DNA of 64,000 nt from Rhizobium sp. 32-5/1 (GCF_029537235.1 NZ_CP120638.1:124001-188000), one strand, 5' to 3'. Shown: positions 1-10,488, counted from the stretch's first letter. A program made the numbers and translations. The notes: generated by a model not told the origin, from the sequence alone.

Positions 1-2
1 AC

Positions 3-749
3 GACAAGTTTGATATTCAGCTAGGCAACACTCTGATCGAGCCGCATTTCGGCGACGAAAAACCATTCGATGCTATCGTTTCCAACCCTCCTTATTCGGT
101 CAAATGGATAGGCTCTGACGACCCGACGCTGATCAACGATGATCGCTTTGCTCCGGCAGGTGTACTTGCCCCAAAATCTAAGGCAGATTTTGCCTTCGTG
201 CTGCATGCGCTTAATTATCTATCTGCCAAGGGTCGTGCGGCGATTGTGTGCTTTCCTGGTATTTTTTACAGAGGCGGAGCTGAACAGAAAATCCGGCAAT
301 ATCTTATCGACAATAACTTTGTTGAGAGCGTGATTTCACTGGCTCCAAACTTGTTTTACGGCACTACCATTGCCGTCAATATTCTGGTTCTCTCCAAGCA
401 CAAGACTGACACCAAAACCCAATTTATTGATGCGAGTGGCCTGTTCAAGAAAGGAACGAACAACAACTCGCTGACCGACGATGAGAATGCCGCCAATCCC
501 GGTCACATTCAACAGATCATGCGGGCCTTCGATAGCAAGGGCGATATTGCACATTTCGCGCAGTCGGTTGCCTATGACGACATCGTCGCCAAAGACTACA
601 ATCTCGCTGTCAGCGCCTATGTGGACACCAAAGACAATCGTGAGATTGTAAACATAGAAGAATTAAATGCAGAGTTAGAAAATACGATAGAAAAAATCGC
701 CAAATTGCGTGCGGAGATTGACGCCATCGTTGCGGAGCTTGAGGCATGA
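3..749 (+). CDS. hsdM: Type I restriction-modification DNA methyltransferase subunit HsdM, C-terminal part
   Basis: The reading frame is open from the left edge, so the gene begins outside the window; about 248 codons are visible. The N6-adenine methyltransferase motif IV, NPPY, is at 84-95, preceded by the expected F-D-x-I-V-x-N context. A substrate-side segment of the N6_Mtase family follows (A-D-F-A-F-V-L-H, then the [10 protein letters not shown] stretch) and the protein ends in a coiled-coil-like Glu/Lys-rich tail. HsdM methylates adenine in the bipartite target and forms the M2S core with HsdS. The TGA stop overlaps the hsdS ATG (ATGA at 746-749), showing translational coupling. The next genes (hsdS, an anticodon-nuclease-like gene, hsdR) confirm the assignment. 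Base composition is visibly richer in A/T than the core genes further right. Confidence 0.93.
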   Translation, partial: DKFDIQLGNTLIEPHFGDEKPFDAIVSNPPYSVKWIGSDDPTLINDDRFAPAGVLAPKSKADFAFVLHALNYLSAKGRAAIVCFPGIFYRGGAEQKIRQYLIDNNFVESVISLAPNLFYGTTIAVNILVLSKHKTDTKTQFIDASGLFKKGTNNNSLTDDENAANPGHIQQIMRAFDSKGDIAHFAQSVAYDDIVAKDYNLAVSAYVDTKDNREIVNIEELNAELENTIEKIAKLRAEIDAIVAELEA

Positions 750-1954
750 GCGGCCTGGATTACTTAATTAAGCTACTAGATGGTGCTGAAGTTGAATGGA
801 AACCGTTGGCTGATGTGACCATGTCAACGAGCAACATTAGATGGCGGGATACAGAACGCACATACCGCTACATCGACCTGACATCTGTCAGCATTGAAAC
901 AAAGTGCATCACACAGACAACAGAAATAGATGCCAAGAATGCACCTAGTCGAGCGCAAAAGCTTGTGGAACAGGATGACGTGATCTTTGCTACCACACGC
1001 CCATCACAACAAAGATATTGTCTTATCGACGAGGAGTATGCAGGCGAGGTTGCAAGCACAGGTTATTGTGTTCTTAGGGCGAAGAAGGGAGAGGTCTTAC
1101 CAAAATGGATTTTGCATTGCATTTCCTCTAGCGAGTTCAAGAGCTACGTTGAAGAAAGGCAAAGTGGCGCTGCTTATCCGGCGATCTCTGATGCCATTGT
1201 GAAGGCCTTCTCAATCCCCATTCCATGCCCCGAAAGTCCGGAGAAATCGCTGGCGATTCAGGCAGACATCGTGCAGATCTTGGACACGTTCACAGCAATT
1301 ACCGCAGAACTTACCGCAGCACTTACCGCAGAACTTTCGGCTCGGAAGAAGCAATACAACTACTATCGCGACCATCTTTTGAATTTTGATGAAGTTGACG
1401 TGGAGTGGAAGAGTTTGGGTAGTATCTGCAATTTCGTTTCGTCTGGAACGAATAAGAAGAGGTCTGCTGAAGGCAATTACCCGGTTTTCGGATCAACAGG
1501 CGTGATCGCCCAAACAGACTCCTATGCCCACGAGGGAAAACAAATACTCGTTGCCAGAGTTGGAGCAAATGCTGGATATGTCCACATTGCGGATGGAAAA
1601 TATGATGTTTCGGACAACACAATCATCGTCAACGTGAAAGAAGATTACAGTTTAAAGTTCCTCTTCTATATCCTCACGGAAATGAACCTAAGGCAATACG
1701 CAAAGGGCGGAGGGCAACCGCTCATTACTTCAGGAGAGCTGAAGAAACTTAGAATCCCAATTCCTCATGCTGCGAGTCTCAAGAGATCGATTGCCGAACA
1801 AACCCGCATCGCCGACATCCTCGAAAAATTCGACACCCTGACTACGTCGATCAGCGAAGGCCTACCACGCGAAATTGAGCTGCGGCAGAAGCAGTATGTA
1901 TATTATCGCGATTTGATGTTGAGGTTCCCGAAGCCAGAGGGGATGGCCGCATAG
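746..1954 (+). CDS. hsdS: Type I restriction-modification specificity subunit HsdS (type IC-like)
   Basis: A protein of 402 aa with two target-recognition domains (roughly residues 15-150 and 215-345), each followed by a conserved helical spacer. The two spacers are recognisable as a duplicated unit: the first contains the [11 protein letters not shown] sequence and the second [11 protein letters not shown]. The central spacer carries three consecutive 4-residue repeats [12 protein letters not shown] (1301-1336), the hallmark of EcoR124-type (type IC) specificity subunits. HsdS dictates the split recognition sequence and anchors two HsdM subunits; HsdR joins for cleavage. The ATG overlaps the hsdM stop by 4 nt. 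The two target-recognition domains cannot be matched to a DNA target by eye, so the recognition sequence is unknown. Confidence 0.93.
   Translation: MSGLDYLIKLLDGAEVEWKPLADVTMSTSNIRWRDTERTYRYIDLTSVSIETKCITQTTEIDAKNAPSRAQKLVEQDDVIFATTRPSQQRYCLIDEEYAGEVASTGYCVLRAKKGEVLPKWILHCISSSEFKSYVEERQSGAAYPAISDAIVKAFSIPIPCPESPEKSLAIQADIVQILDTFTAITAELTAALTAELSARKKQYNYYRDHLLNFDEVDVEWKSLGSICNFVSSGTNKKRSAEGNYPVFGSTGVIAQTDSYAHEGKQILVARVGANAGYVHIADGKYDVSDNTIIVNVKEDYSLKFLFYILTEMNLRQYAKGGGQPLITSGELKKLRIPIPHAASLKRSIAEQTRIADILEKFDTLTTSISEGLPREIELRQKQYVYYRDLMLRFPKPEGMAA
1301..1336 (+). repeat. Three tandem 12-bp units (ACCGCAGAACTT type) in hsdS encoding [12 protein letters not shown]
   Basis: Units at 1301-1312, 1313-1324 and 1325-1336 differ only by one base in the middle copy (GCA in place of GAA, so Ala for Glu). 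In EcoR124 enzymes two versus three copies of this repeat change the spacer in the recognition sequence from 6 to 7 bp. Three copies here would predict the longer spacer. Confidence 0.9.
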
Positions 1955-1956
1955 CG

Positions 1957-3137
1957 ATGGGAAAAAACTCGACGAAATCGCGGAGGAATTGAGAAACGCC
2001 AACAAGAAGGTGCAGTTGATCTATGCCTTTAATGGCACGGGGAAGACACGACTTTCACGGGAATTCAAGAACCTGATTGCGCGAAAGAACGGCGATGCGG
2101 AAGATGAAGCGTTGGAGGAGCCAACCCGTACCAAAATCCTCTACTACAACGCTTTTACTGAGGACCTGTTTTATTGGGACAATGACCTCGCGCTCGATGC
2201 AGAACCCAAAATGATGATTCAGCCAAACGCTTTCACCGACTGGATTTTAAAAGATCAAGGGCAAGATCAAAACGTCATCGCCAGTTTTCAGCGATACGCC
2301 GACAACAAACTGACGCCGACCTTCAACGAAGAATACAACATCAAAGTCAAGGGCGGAAAAGACATCGTCATAAAAGCGTTTTCAGAAGTGAAATTCTCTT
2401 TTGAACGCGGGACCGATGAGCTTTCAGAATCCTTGAAAATCTCAAAAGGTGAAGAAAGTAATTTTATCTGGAGTATTTTTTCGACGCTGCTAGATCAGGT
2501 GATCAATATTCTCAATGTCCCCGAACCTGGAGAGCGCGAAACCGATCAATTCAATAAACTCGAATATGTGTTCATCGATGATCCGGTCAGCTCTCTAGAC
2601 GAGAACCACCTAATCGAGCTGGCGGTTAATCTGGCAGACGTGATCAAATCCAGCCAGTCTGATCTGAAGTTTATCATCACCACGCACAGCCCGCTTTTTT
2701 ACAACGTGCTTTTCAATGAGGTGAAGAATAAGGCCTGCTACCTGCTGGAACGACTTGAAGACGGAAGTTTTGAGCTGACAAAAAAGGATGGCGATTCCAA
2801 CAAGAGCTTTTCCTACCACCTATATTTAAAGCACACGCTTGAGCAGGCGATTGCCGCCAATCGGGTGGAGAAATATCACTTCACCCTGCTACGAAACCTC
2901 TACGAAAAGACGGCAAACTTCTTAGGTTATGCGCAATGGACCGACCTTCTGGACACGGCCCCCGGTGATAAGGAAGGATATTTAAAGCGCATTATCACTT
3001 TCAACAGCCATCGCACCCTTTCCAGTGAAGAGGTGGCAGAACCGACCGAACCCGAAAAACAAATCGTTAAGCTCTTGCTCGACAACTTAACCAAAAATTA
3101 TGGCTACTGGGCGAAGCAGGAAGTGCAGAATGGTTGA
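1957..3137 (+). CDS. PrrC-like anticodon nuclease (ABC-type ATPase domain plus putative ACNase domain) nested in the hsd operon
   Basis: About 393 aa when read from ATG 1957 with one base restored in the A-run 1962-1967; as printed, the open frame begins only at TTG 1989. Numbering from that TTG: Walker A A-F-N-G-T-G-K-T (13-20), signature-like S-K-G-E (152-155), Walker B V-F-I-D-D plus D-loop P-V-S-S-L-D (194-204) and the T-T-H-S-P switch (231-235). The C-terminal part holds Arg302, Glu306 and His341, the R-x3-E-xn-H arrangement of the PrrC/RloC anticodon nucleases (Arg320, Glu324, His356 in E. coli PrrC, 396 aa). PrrC is known to sit between hsdS and hsdR of a type IC system, exactly as here. 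The stop overlaps the hsdR start. A non-nuclease AAA companion protein remains possible; the function is inferred. Confidence 0.72.
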
Positions 3138-6100
3138 GCAGACCACACCACTCGCAGAATCGAAGCATTTTATCGTTCTGGATAAATACGTCAGGGAATG
3201 GGAAGCTCGCGATAGCTATCAGAGCGAAGGCGATTTGGAGCGTGAGCTTGTCCAGGATTTGCAAGCTCAGGGCTACGAGCTAGCAAAGCTCAACACGCCT
3301 GAATCCCTCTTGGCAAACGTCCGCCAGCAATTGCAAACCTTGAACAGTGTGAGCTTTGAAGATGGGGAATGGGTGCGTTTCTTAGAAACCTATCTGGACA
3401 GGCCTAGCGACACCGCTACAGACAAAACCCGCAAAATTCACGACGACTACATCCACGATTTCGTCTTTGATGACGGCCATATCCAAAACATCTACCTGCT
3501 CGACAAGAAGACCATTGCTCGCAACAAAGTGCAGGTGATCAAGCAATTTGCGCAAACCGGCACACACGCCAATCGTTACGATGTGACGATTTTGGTGAAC
3601 GGGTTGCCACTGGTGCAGATTGAGCTGAAAAAGCGTGGCGTTGCCATTCGCGAAGCCTTCAACCAGTTACACCGCTACAGCAAGGAGAGCTTCAACAGCG
3701 AGCAATCACTTTTCAAATACGTTCAGCTTTTCGTTATATCGAACGGCACCGACACCCGCTATTTTGCGAACACTACACGCCGCGATAAAAACAGCTTCGA
3801 CTTCACCATGAACTGGGCGAAGGCCGATAACGGGCTGATTAGAGACCTGAAGGACTTTACAGCCACAATCTTCCAAAAAGATACGTTGCTGAAAGTGCTA
3901 CTGCGTTATTCCGTCTTCGATGTAAGCGATACGCTATTGGTGATGCGACCCTACCAAATTGCCGCTACCGAGCGCATTCTGTGGAAGATCAAGAGTTCAC
4001 ATGAAGCCAAAAATTGGAGCAAGCCGGACAGCGGCGGCTATATTTGGCACACGACCGGGTCTGGCAAAACACTCACCAGCTTCAAGGCCGCACGTCTGGC
4101 AACCGAACTTGATTTCATCGAAAAGGTCTTTTTGTCGTGGACAGAAAAGACCTCGATTATCAGACCATGAAGGAATATCAGCGCTTTTCACCGGATAGCG
4201 TGAATGGTTCTGACAGCACCGCCGGATTAAAGCGTAATCTTGATAAAGGCGACAACAAGATTATCGTCACGACAATCCAGAAGCTCAACAACCTGATGAA
4301 GAGCGAAGGCGACCTACCCGTCTATGACAAAGAAGTGGTTTTCATTTTTGATGAATGCCACCGGAGTCAATTCGGGGAAGCGCAGAAGAACTTGAAAAGG
4401 AAATTTAAGCGCTTTTATCAGTTTGGCTTCACGGGAACGCCAATCTTCCCTCAGAATGCTTTGGGTGCTGAAACAACGGCGAGTGTTTTCGGCCGTGAGC
4501 TTCACTCCTATGTCATCACCGACGCCATCCGGGACGAAAAAGTGCTGAAATTCAAGGTGGACTATAATGATGTCCGCCCACAATTTAAGGCAATTGAATC
4601 TGAGCAGGATGAAAAAAGCTCAATGCAGCGGAAAACAAGAAGGCCCTGCTGCACCCGGATCGTATCCGGGAAATATCGCAATACGTGTTAGACAATTTTC
4701 GCCAGAAAACCCATCGTCTGCAAGGTGGCAACAGGGGCTTCAATGCCATGTTTGCAGTGAGCAGCGTGAACGCGGCTAAGCTATTTTACGAGGCCCTGAA
4801 TAAGCTCCAGGCGGACAGTGAAAAGCCTTTAAAAATTGCAACGATATTCTCGTTCGCCGCCAACGAAGAACAGGACGCAGTTGGCGACATCCAGGATGAA
4901 AGCTTTGATGTGTCGGCCATGAATACGAGCGCCAAGGAATTCTTGAGCGCAGCGATTGCCGACTACAACACCTTTTTCAAGACCAATTTCAGCGTGGATA
5001 GCAACAGCTTCCAGAACTATTACCGCGACCTGGCAAAGCGCGTTAAAGCCAAGGAAGTCGACTTGCTGATCGTCGTCGGCATGTTCTTAACCGGCTTCGA
5101 TGCTCCTACCCTTAACACCCTATTCGTCGACAAGAACCTTCGCTACCACGGCCTTATACAGGCCTATTCGCGGACCAACCGAATATACGACGCCACCAAA
5201 ACCTTCGGCAACATTGTTACCTTCCGTGATCTGGAAGAGGCAACCGTGAATGCCATCACGCTGTTTGGAGACAAAAACACCAAAAACGTTGTCCTAGAAA
5301 AGAGCTACAAGGAATACATGGAAGGCTTCACCGATCTCGTTACCGGTGATGCGCGACGCGGTTTTGTGGACGTGGTGACAGAGCTGGAACAGCGCTTCCC
5401 AAACCCTGATGAGATTGTCAAAGAGAGTGACAAAAAATACTTCTCCAAGCTGTTCGGCGAATATTTACGCGTCGAAAATGTGCTGCAAAATTACGATGAA
5501 TTTGTAAGCTTGAAAGCCTTGCAGGATATCGACATAAATGATGCTGACGCCGTGGAAGCCTTCAAAGCTGAGCATCATTTAAGTGATCAAGATTTCGCTG
5601 CATTGAGTGCAATCAAGATTCCAGCAGAACGAAAAATCCAGGATTACCGGTCAACCTACAACGACATCCGCGATTGGTTGCGCCGAGAAAAAGCGGTCAA
5701 CGAAATAGATACATCCACAGTCGATTGGGACGACGTGGTGTTTGAGGTGGACCTACTCAAGTCCCAAGAGATTAATCTCGACTACATTCTAGAACAGATT
5801 TTCGAAAACAATAAGAAGGTGAAGGACAAGGCCGCCCTTGTTGAGGATGTGCGGCGCATGATCCGTGCCAGCATAGGCAACCGGGCAAAAGAAAGCCTGT
5901 TGGTCGATTTCATTAATCAGACTGATCTTGATAAGATTGGCGATAAGGCCACTGTCATTGATGCCTTTTTTCCTTTGCCCAGGCAGAGCAGCGACGGGAG
6001 GCGGAAGAGCTGATATCCACTGAAAATCTGAATGTCGATGCCGCAAAGCGCTACATCGCCACGTCTGTCAGACTCGAATTTGCGACCGACAACGGCACGG

Positions 6101-6225
6101 AACTAAACGCAATATTGCCGAAGATGAGCCCACTTAACCCTCAGTATCTGAGAAAGAAACAAAGCGTCTTCCAGAAGATTGCGATGTTTGTTGAAAAGTT
6201 TAAGGGTGTCGGGGGGCAGATTTAG
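3130..6225 (+). CDS. hsdR: Type I restriction enzyme subunit HsdR (EcoR124I-like), frame broken three times
   Basis: The restriction and DNA-translocation motor subunit, about 1032 aa once three single missing bases are restored in T5 4129-4133, A6 4612-4617 and T6 5966-5971. Each repair gives a seamless protein. Counting from ATG 3130, the nuclease residues fall at Asp151, Glu165 and Lys167 (Q-I-E-L-K-K-R) and the Walker lysine at 313 (H-T-T-G-S-G-K-T), the same numbers as in EcoR124I HsdR. Helicase motif II is D-E-C-H, motif III G-F-T-G-T-P and motif [10 protein letters not shown]. The start overlaps the previous stop by 8 nt. Three breaks in one gene would mean a dead enzyme if real, but they share the homopolymer pattern seen across the whole window, so sequencing error is more likely than decay. 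The stop is TAG 6223-6225. Confidence 0.9.
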
Positions 6226-6679
6226 AGTCGGTCCGGAAAATTATTCATTTTGAACAGAGCCTTCGCAGCATGAGGCGGATAACCGGCCGCATTTTTCCTA
6301 ATCCAGTGCAAGGCTTGCAGCAGCGCAAGCAATTCAATAGTGCCGCTATCGCCGCCTGTAAATCTGGGCCTTGGAATACCCTGAAAGCGCCCCTTTCGCA
6401 GAAGCTGACGCCGCTAGAGGCGGCATCGGAGAGCATGCAAGGGGAACTGGTTGAGAAGACCCTTTCCCCTTCTGCGGAACGATAACAGATATGAATGATG
6501 CTGGGGGCTGCCTCCCGTCAGGTTCTCCACAGTCGTCTCCCCGCAAAAAAACAGTTGACGCCTTCGATGAAGTTCTCTATTTGTTCCGGTCATGAAGAAT
6601 GCAGCCCTGCGCCTAATACGAATATCTCGCTGATCCGCCGCCTCGCTGGAGGCTGTGACTAACCGCGTGTATTCGAGTT
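6226..6679. other. Stretch between the restriction operon and the next accessory gene, no gene recognised
   Basis: About 450 bases with only short, mutually overlapping open frames on both strands and no convincing ribosome-binding site. I see no tRNA, terminator with a U-tract, or IS end. It probably marks the border between two accessory modules. Confidence 0.4.
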
Positions 6680-7281
6680 GTGCAGATGAGTATTCAATCG
6701 TTATCCCTTAACGGGACGCCGCGTACGTCGGCAAACATTCCTTCTCAGCTTAAATTCAGTCGATGTGTGGGCCGGTTTACCGTCAGGGACCTGCTGGCTC
6801 GCGATGTTGCGTGCTTGATGGATTTCGATGACGTCGTTTCAAGCTGGAACTGCCGGTCTCTGCAGTTTCACCATGGTTCTGATACGTATTCTCCCGATTT
6901 CGTCGCCGAACGGCCATATGACGTCCTGGTGATCGATGCCGTTGGGCAGCGACGCCCACCTCCATGGGTTTCCGAAGCCGTCACCAGAGAAGGCTTCACC
7001 TACCGGACGATGTCGCGCGGAGACGTCGATCCGATCCGTCTGAAAAATTGCAAAGACTTGCTTCAATGCTCTGGCGGTGAGGTGAGTTTGGGGATCGGGT
7101 AAGATTGCTGTCCGTTCTGGATCAGCAATCGTCCTTAACCCTAGCTGAGAGCCTCACCGTATTCCAGGAAACCAAACCGATACGCGGCCTGGCAAATATG
7201 GCCGTCGAGCGTTTCATTGAGATCGATCTCGATACTGCGCTCATCGGACCCGAGACCGTTGTTCGCCGCTATCGCGGCTAA
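6680..7281 (+). CDS. Hypothetical protein with possible TnsA-like nuclease fold; one frame break
   Basis: About 200 aa from GTG 6680 (or 198 from ATG 6686) when one G is restored in G4 7090-7093; the protein then continues smoothly through D-R-V-R-L-L-S-V-L to TAA 7279-7281. The central segment (A-R-D-V-A-C-L-M-D-F-D-D-V-V, then Y-S-P-D-F-V-A-E-R) resembles the N-terminal domain of TnsA-type transposase endonucleases, which are PD-(D/E)xK-like proteins with an early P-D-F motif. I cannot identify a full catalytic set, so nuclease activity is a guess. No TnsB, TnsC or transposon ends are adjacent. The next gene follows after 58 nt on the same strand, so co-transcription with the AAA-protease gene is plausible. 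Confidence 0.5.
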
Positions 7282-7327
7282 GCCTATCACACACATTCCC
7301 TGTTCAAAGTTCGCGCCTCAGGCTGCG

Positions 7328-7333
7328 AGGAGG
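7328..7333 (+). promoter_or_regulatory. Strong ribosome-binding site deciding a GTG start
   Basis: A perfect AGGAGG lies 6 nt before GTG 7340. The nearest ATG in the same frame (7352) is 18 nt from it, so GTG 7340 is preferred as the start of the AAA-protease gene. Confidence 0.7.
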
Positions 7334-7339
7334 ATAACT

Positions 7340-9243
7340 GTGCCTAAATCAATGGAACATCTGAAAACGCCGCAGGACGCCGCGTTGTACTGCACGCTTA
7401 GACGTGCCCTCAGGAAGGCTCCTGATTTTATTGGAGGCTCTGACTGCGTAGTTTTGCTGAACGTGCCGTCAGATCGATCTGGCGAGGACTACGATGCATG
7501 CGCCGCAAGCCTCTTGCTTCAGCTGTCCGCTGATCGGGACGATATGGCCTACGTGATGATCGCAGCTGCCGATAAGCCAAGGACCATTATCAAGAGGCTG
7601 GAAGGCGACTGCAGCCGAAAGAGACGGCTTCTCATTTTCAGGGAACAGGGCGCTGAAGTCCCAATCCAGGTCATGCTGGGTGTCGATATCGAAGTCGACA
7701 TTCCGTCGATTTCGACGATGGACTTTCGGATTGGTTGCCGGATCGCCTATCAGATCGACGTCACTCCCTCCGAAGCGGAAGCCGCGATGTCTTATCCGTT
7801 GCCGCACGTTTGGGCTGCCTTACGGCGCGGTCGTCCAATCAGGAATGCGCTGGCGCGATTGGCAGAAGCGCCCGACCTCGGTGTCAAACAATCCGGGGAC
7901 AAGAGGGAAGGCCTTCCGCCGTTGCAGGACATGTACGGCTACGGAGCAGCAAAGGAATGGGGCTTGAGCTTGCCCAGGACCTGATCGATTGGCAGCGCGG
8001 CAAGATCGATTGGTCGGAAGTCGACACTGGGATTGTTCTGTCGGGACCGCCAGGCGTCGGAAAAACGCAATTTGCTGCCGCCCTTGCCCGGCAATGCAAC
8101 GTTCCGATCATTGCGGCATCTTTGGCCAGATGGCAGGCAAGAGGTCACCTTGGTGACTTATTGAGGGCCATGAGAAGTGACTTTGACAAGGCGAAGGAAA
8201 GTGCACCCTGCATTCTGTTCTGCGACGAATTGGACAGTTTTGGCGACCGCAATTCCTTCTCGGCAGACAACAAAGACTACAGCACGCAGGTGGTGAATGG
8301 TTTTCTCGAACATCTGGACGGGCTCGACGGACGTGAAGGCGTAGTTGTAATCGGGGCGACAAACGACGTCAGCCGCATTGATCCGGCAATTCTACGGCCA
8401 GGTCGACTGGATCGACACGTGGCTATTCCACTGCCGACTGCATCAGATCGGATCGCAATTCTGCAACAAATGCTCGGCCAGAAATTTCCGAAAAAGCATT
8501 ACAACAGCCTGACTGTTGCGACGAGTGGCTTCTCAGGAGCCGACCTTGCAAAGGTGGCTCGTGACGCAAAGCGACAGGCCCGGCGTGCCAAGCGTAAAGT
8601 AACTCCTGACGATATTGTCAGTGCTTTGCCGGAACTTGTGCCGATCACGGGTGAACTTCGGCGAGCGCTTGCCGTGCATGAGGCGGGCCACACCGTTGTT
8701 GCCACGACCCTCAAGCACGGCCGATTTCATGGTGCCATGATTATCGATTTCACTCGAAACGACAACCAAACTGTACAGGGTGGTGGCGTTTACTACGAAC
8801 TTCCGAACGTGGCGTACCGGACGACGCAAACCTATAGAAACCAGATTGCGGTCCTACTTGCCGGGATGGCCTCTGAGGAAGTGTGCTTGGGCGCTGTCAG
8901 TGACGGCTCCGGAGCTGGAGAGCATTCTGATCTCGCGCAGGCGACGCGGATTGCGACGTTGTTGCAGACTAGGATGGGAATGGGCAACCGCCTTCGCCAC
9001 AGCCTGGCGAAGAATGATGCGGAACTTGAAAAGGTTCGATCCCAAGATGCAAGCGTTTCCCGTTGGGTTGATGACGTCCTCCAATCCGAGTTTGAACGGG
9101 CAAAGCACGTCATCCGCACTTACCAGAAACTTGTCGACCGGATTGCCGACGAATTGGTGGCCAAGGGCAAAGTGACAGCCGATCAGGTTACGGAGATGGC
9201 GACCAAACTTGGGCTCCAGCCGCCCATAGCAACGGTTGCCTGA
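7340..9243 (+). CDS. AAA+ ATPase fused to FtsH-type M41 zinc metallopeptidase domain, no membrane segment; one frame break
   Basis: About 634 aa after restoring one G in G4 7959-7962. The first ~200 residues are an unrecognised domain without transmembrane helices. The AAA+ module follows: Walker A G-P-P-G-V-G-K-T, Walker B C-I-L-F-C-D-E-L-D, and a second region of homology ending in R-P-G-R-L-D-R (arginine fingers). The C-terminal part has the M41 zinc motif H-E-A-G-H (around 8680) and the downstream H-S-D-L-A-Q-A-T segment that supplies the third zinc ligand in FtsH. Housekeeping FtsH has two N-terminal membrane helices, missing here, so this is a soluble accessory relative rather than ftsH. 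It should unfold and degrade proteins; the substrate is unknown. It sits between a possible TnsA-like gene and a metallophosphoesterase gene in the same direction. Confidence 0.82.
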
Positions 9244-9322
9244 AACTTTTGGTCATCACCGCCAACGGTGCTCTGGCACCTCACACCACAGCTCTTCCGA
9301 TATTTTGAAAAGGTCACCACCT

Positions 9323-10129
9323 ATGAAAGCATGGGTCATCAGTGACATGCACGTCACGCATGCCGATATGACAGCCGAAATTGACATCCCACAAGCCGAC
9401 ATCTGTGTCTGCGCGGGCGATATTTCTGGCTTCCTTGAACTCGGCCTCGAATTCCTGAAGCGGTGGATTGCTCCAACAATGCCGGTCGTCGTCGTACTCG
9501 GGAATCACGACTATTACGGTAACACTATCAATGGTGCCCTATCGGCCGCACGCGAAGACATGAACGACGGCAACATCCGTATACTGGAAAACGAAACGCT
9601 CGAAATCGATCATGTCAGGATCATCGGTGCGACGCTCTGGACCGACTATGAGGTTCCTTGGGGCGTAGATAACGAGTTGCCGCTTGCTGACCGAATCGAG
9701 GCCGCTGTGTATTTCTGCCGACGGAGCATGCTTGATTTCCGCGAAATCTTTGGCTCTCCTCCGTTTCGTGAGGGAATGCCCAGGCTCATCACGAGCCAAG
9801 AGATCATCGCCAGACATTCAGAGAGCAAGGCGTTCATCTCTGCGGAAATGGCAAAATCCTGGCCTGGCAAGACCGTCATTCTAACGCACCATGCGCCGTC
9901 TCCACGATCACTGATCGAGCAGTACAAAGGTGATCCTACCAACGCTGCTTTTGCCAGCGATCTCACTGACGTCATGCGAGCTGGGCGACCGGATATCTGG
10001 ATTCACGGCCATATCCATCAATTCCACGATTACGTCGAAGGACAAACGAGGGTGATCTGCAACCCGCTCGGCTATCGGCACGAACGAGGCAAAACCGGGT
10101 ATCGCCCCGGCTTTGTGATCGAGCTTTAA
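9323..10129 (+). CDS. Calcineurin-like metallophosphoesterase
   Basis: A 268-residue soluble protein starting at ATG 9323 (M-K-A-W-V-I-S-D-M-H). The dinuclear-metal motifs appear in order: D-M-H near the start, A-G-D-I, G-N-H-D-Y-Y, an internal histidine in L-T-H-H-A-P, and G-H-I-H near the end. This family hydrolyses phosphomonoesters or diesters; the substrate cannot be inferred. It starts 79 nt after the AAA-protease gene on the same strand and probably shares its transcript. Pairing of a phosphoesterase with an AAA-protease next to a restriction locus suggests a shared, perhaps defensive, role, but that is inference from position only. Confidence 0.85.
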   Translation: MKAWVISDMHVTHADMTAEIDIPQADICVCAGDISGFLELGLEFLKRWIAPTMPVVVVLGNHDYYGNTINGALSAAREDMNDGNIRILENETLEIDHVRIIGATLWTDYEVPWGVDNELPLADRIEAAVYFCRRSMLDFREIFGSPPFREGMPRLITSQEIIARHSESKAFISAEMAKSWPGKTVILTHHAPSPRSLIEQYKGDPTNAAFASDLTDVMRAGRPDIWIHGHIHQFHDYVEGQTRVICNPLGYRHERGKTGYRPGFVIEL

Positions 10130-10216
10130 ACCTTAACGCATGGGGCTGTACGTCTTTACGACCGCCAGCTCTCTGAACGGGTCCATTGTACGCTGCAGGA
10201 GCAATATTAGCGGGCT

Positions 10217-10375
10217 ATGGCGATTCTCATGGAGCAGAGGTTGCTCCTCGATGAGGTGACGACCGGGCTGATTGCGGCGGGATCGCTGACGCCTGACAGA
10301 TTGCGGGAGCTGATCGATAAGGATGTAGCAGGGAATGAGGGAGCAGCTGAGCCTCAGGAAAGGTTAACTTCGTAG
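10217..10375 (+). CDS. Small hypothetical protein (52 aa)
   Basis: ATG 10217 to TAG 10373-10375. The sequence (M-A-I-L-M-E-Q-R-L-L-L-D-E-V) is acidic and predicted helical, with an L-T-P-D-R-L-R-E-L-I-D-K segment that reads like a genuine amphipathic helix. It lies 87 nt after the phosphoesterase gene on the same strand. No family is recognised and the ribosome-binding site is weak, so it could be a chance frame. Confidence 0.35.
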   Translation: MAILMEQRLLLDEVTTGLIAAGSLTPDRLRELIDKDVAGNEGAAEPQERLTS

Positions 10376-10488
10376 ACCGATCCGCCCGTAATGACCCGGC
10401 AGGCCAATTCCATCGCAGGCCAACGGCATGCGCTTGACTGACAGTTGAGTTGCCATGACCATTTTGTAAGTGGCTTCTGGAGATACCA

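Noticed and set aside
1989..3137. RloC or other zinc-hook ATPase as the identity of the hsdS-hsdR gene
   Set aside because: RloC proteins are roughly twice as long with a coiled-coil zinc hook; this protein is about 393 aa and shows no C-x2-C hook, so PrrC-like is the better fit.
7340..9243. Housekeeping ftsH
   Set aside because: No N-terminal transmembrane helices, a different N-terminal domain and an accessory neighbourhood.
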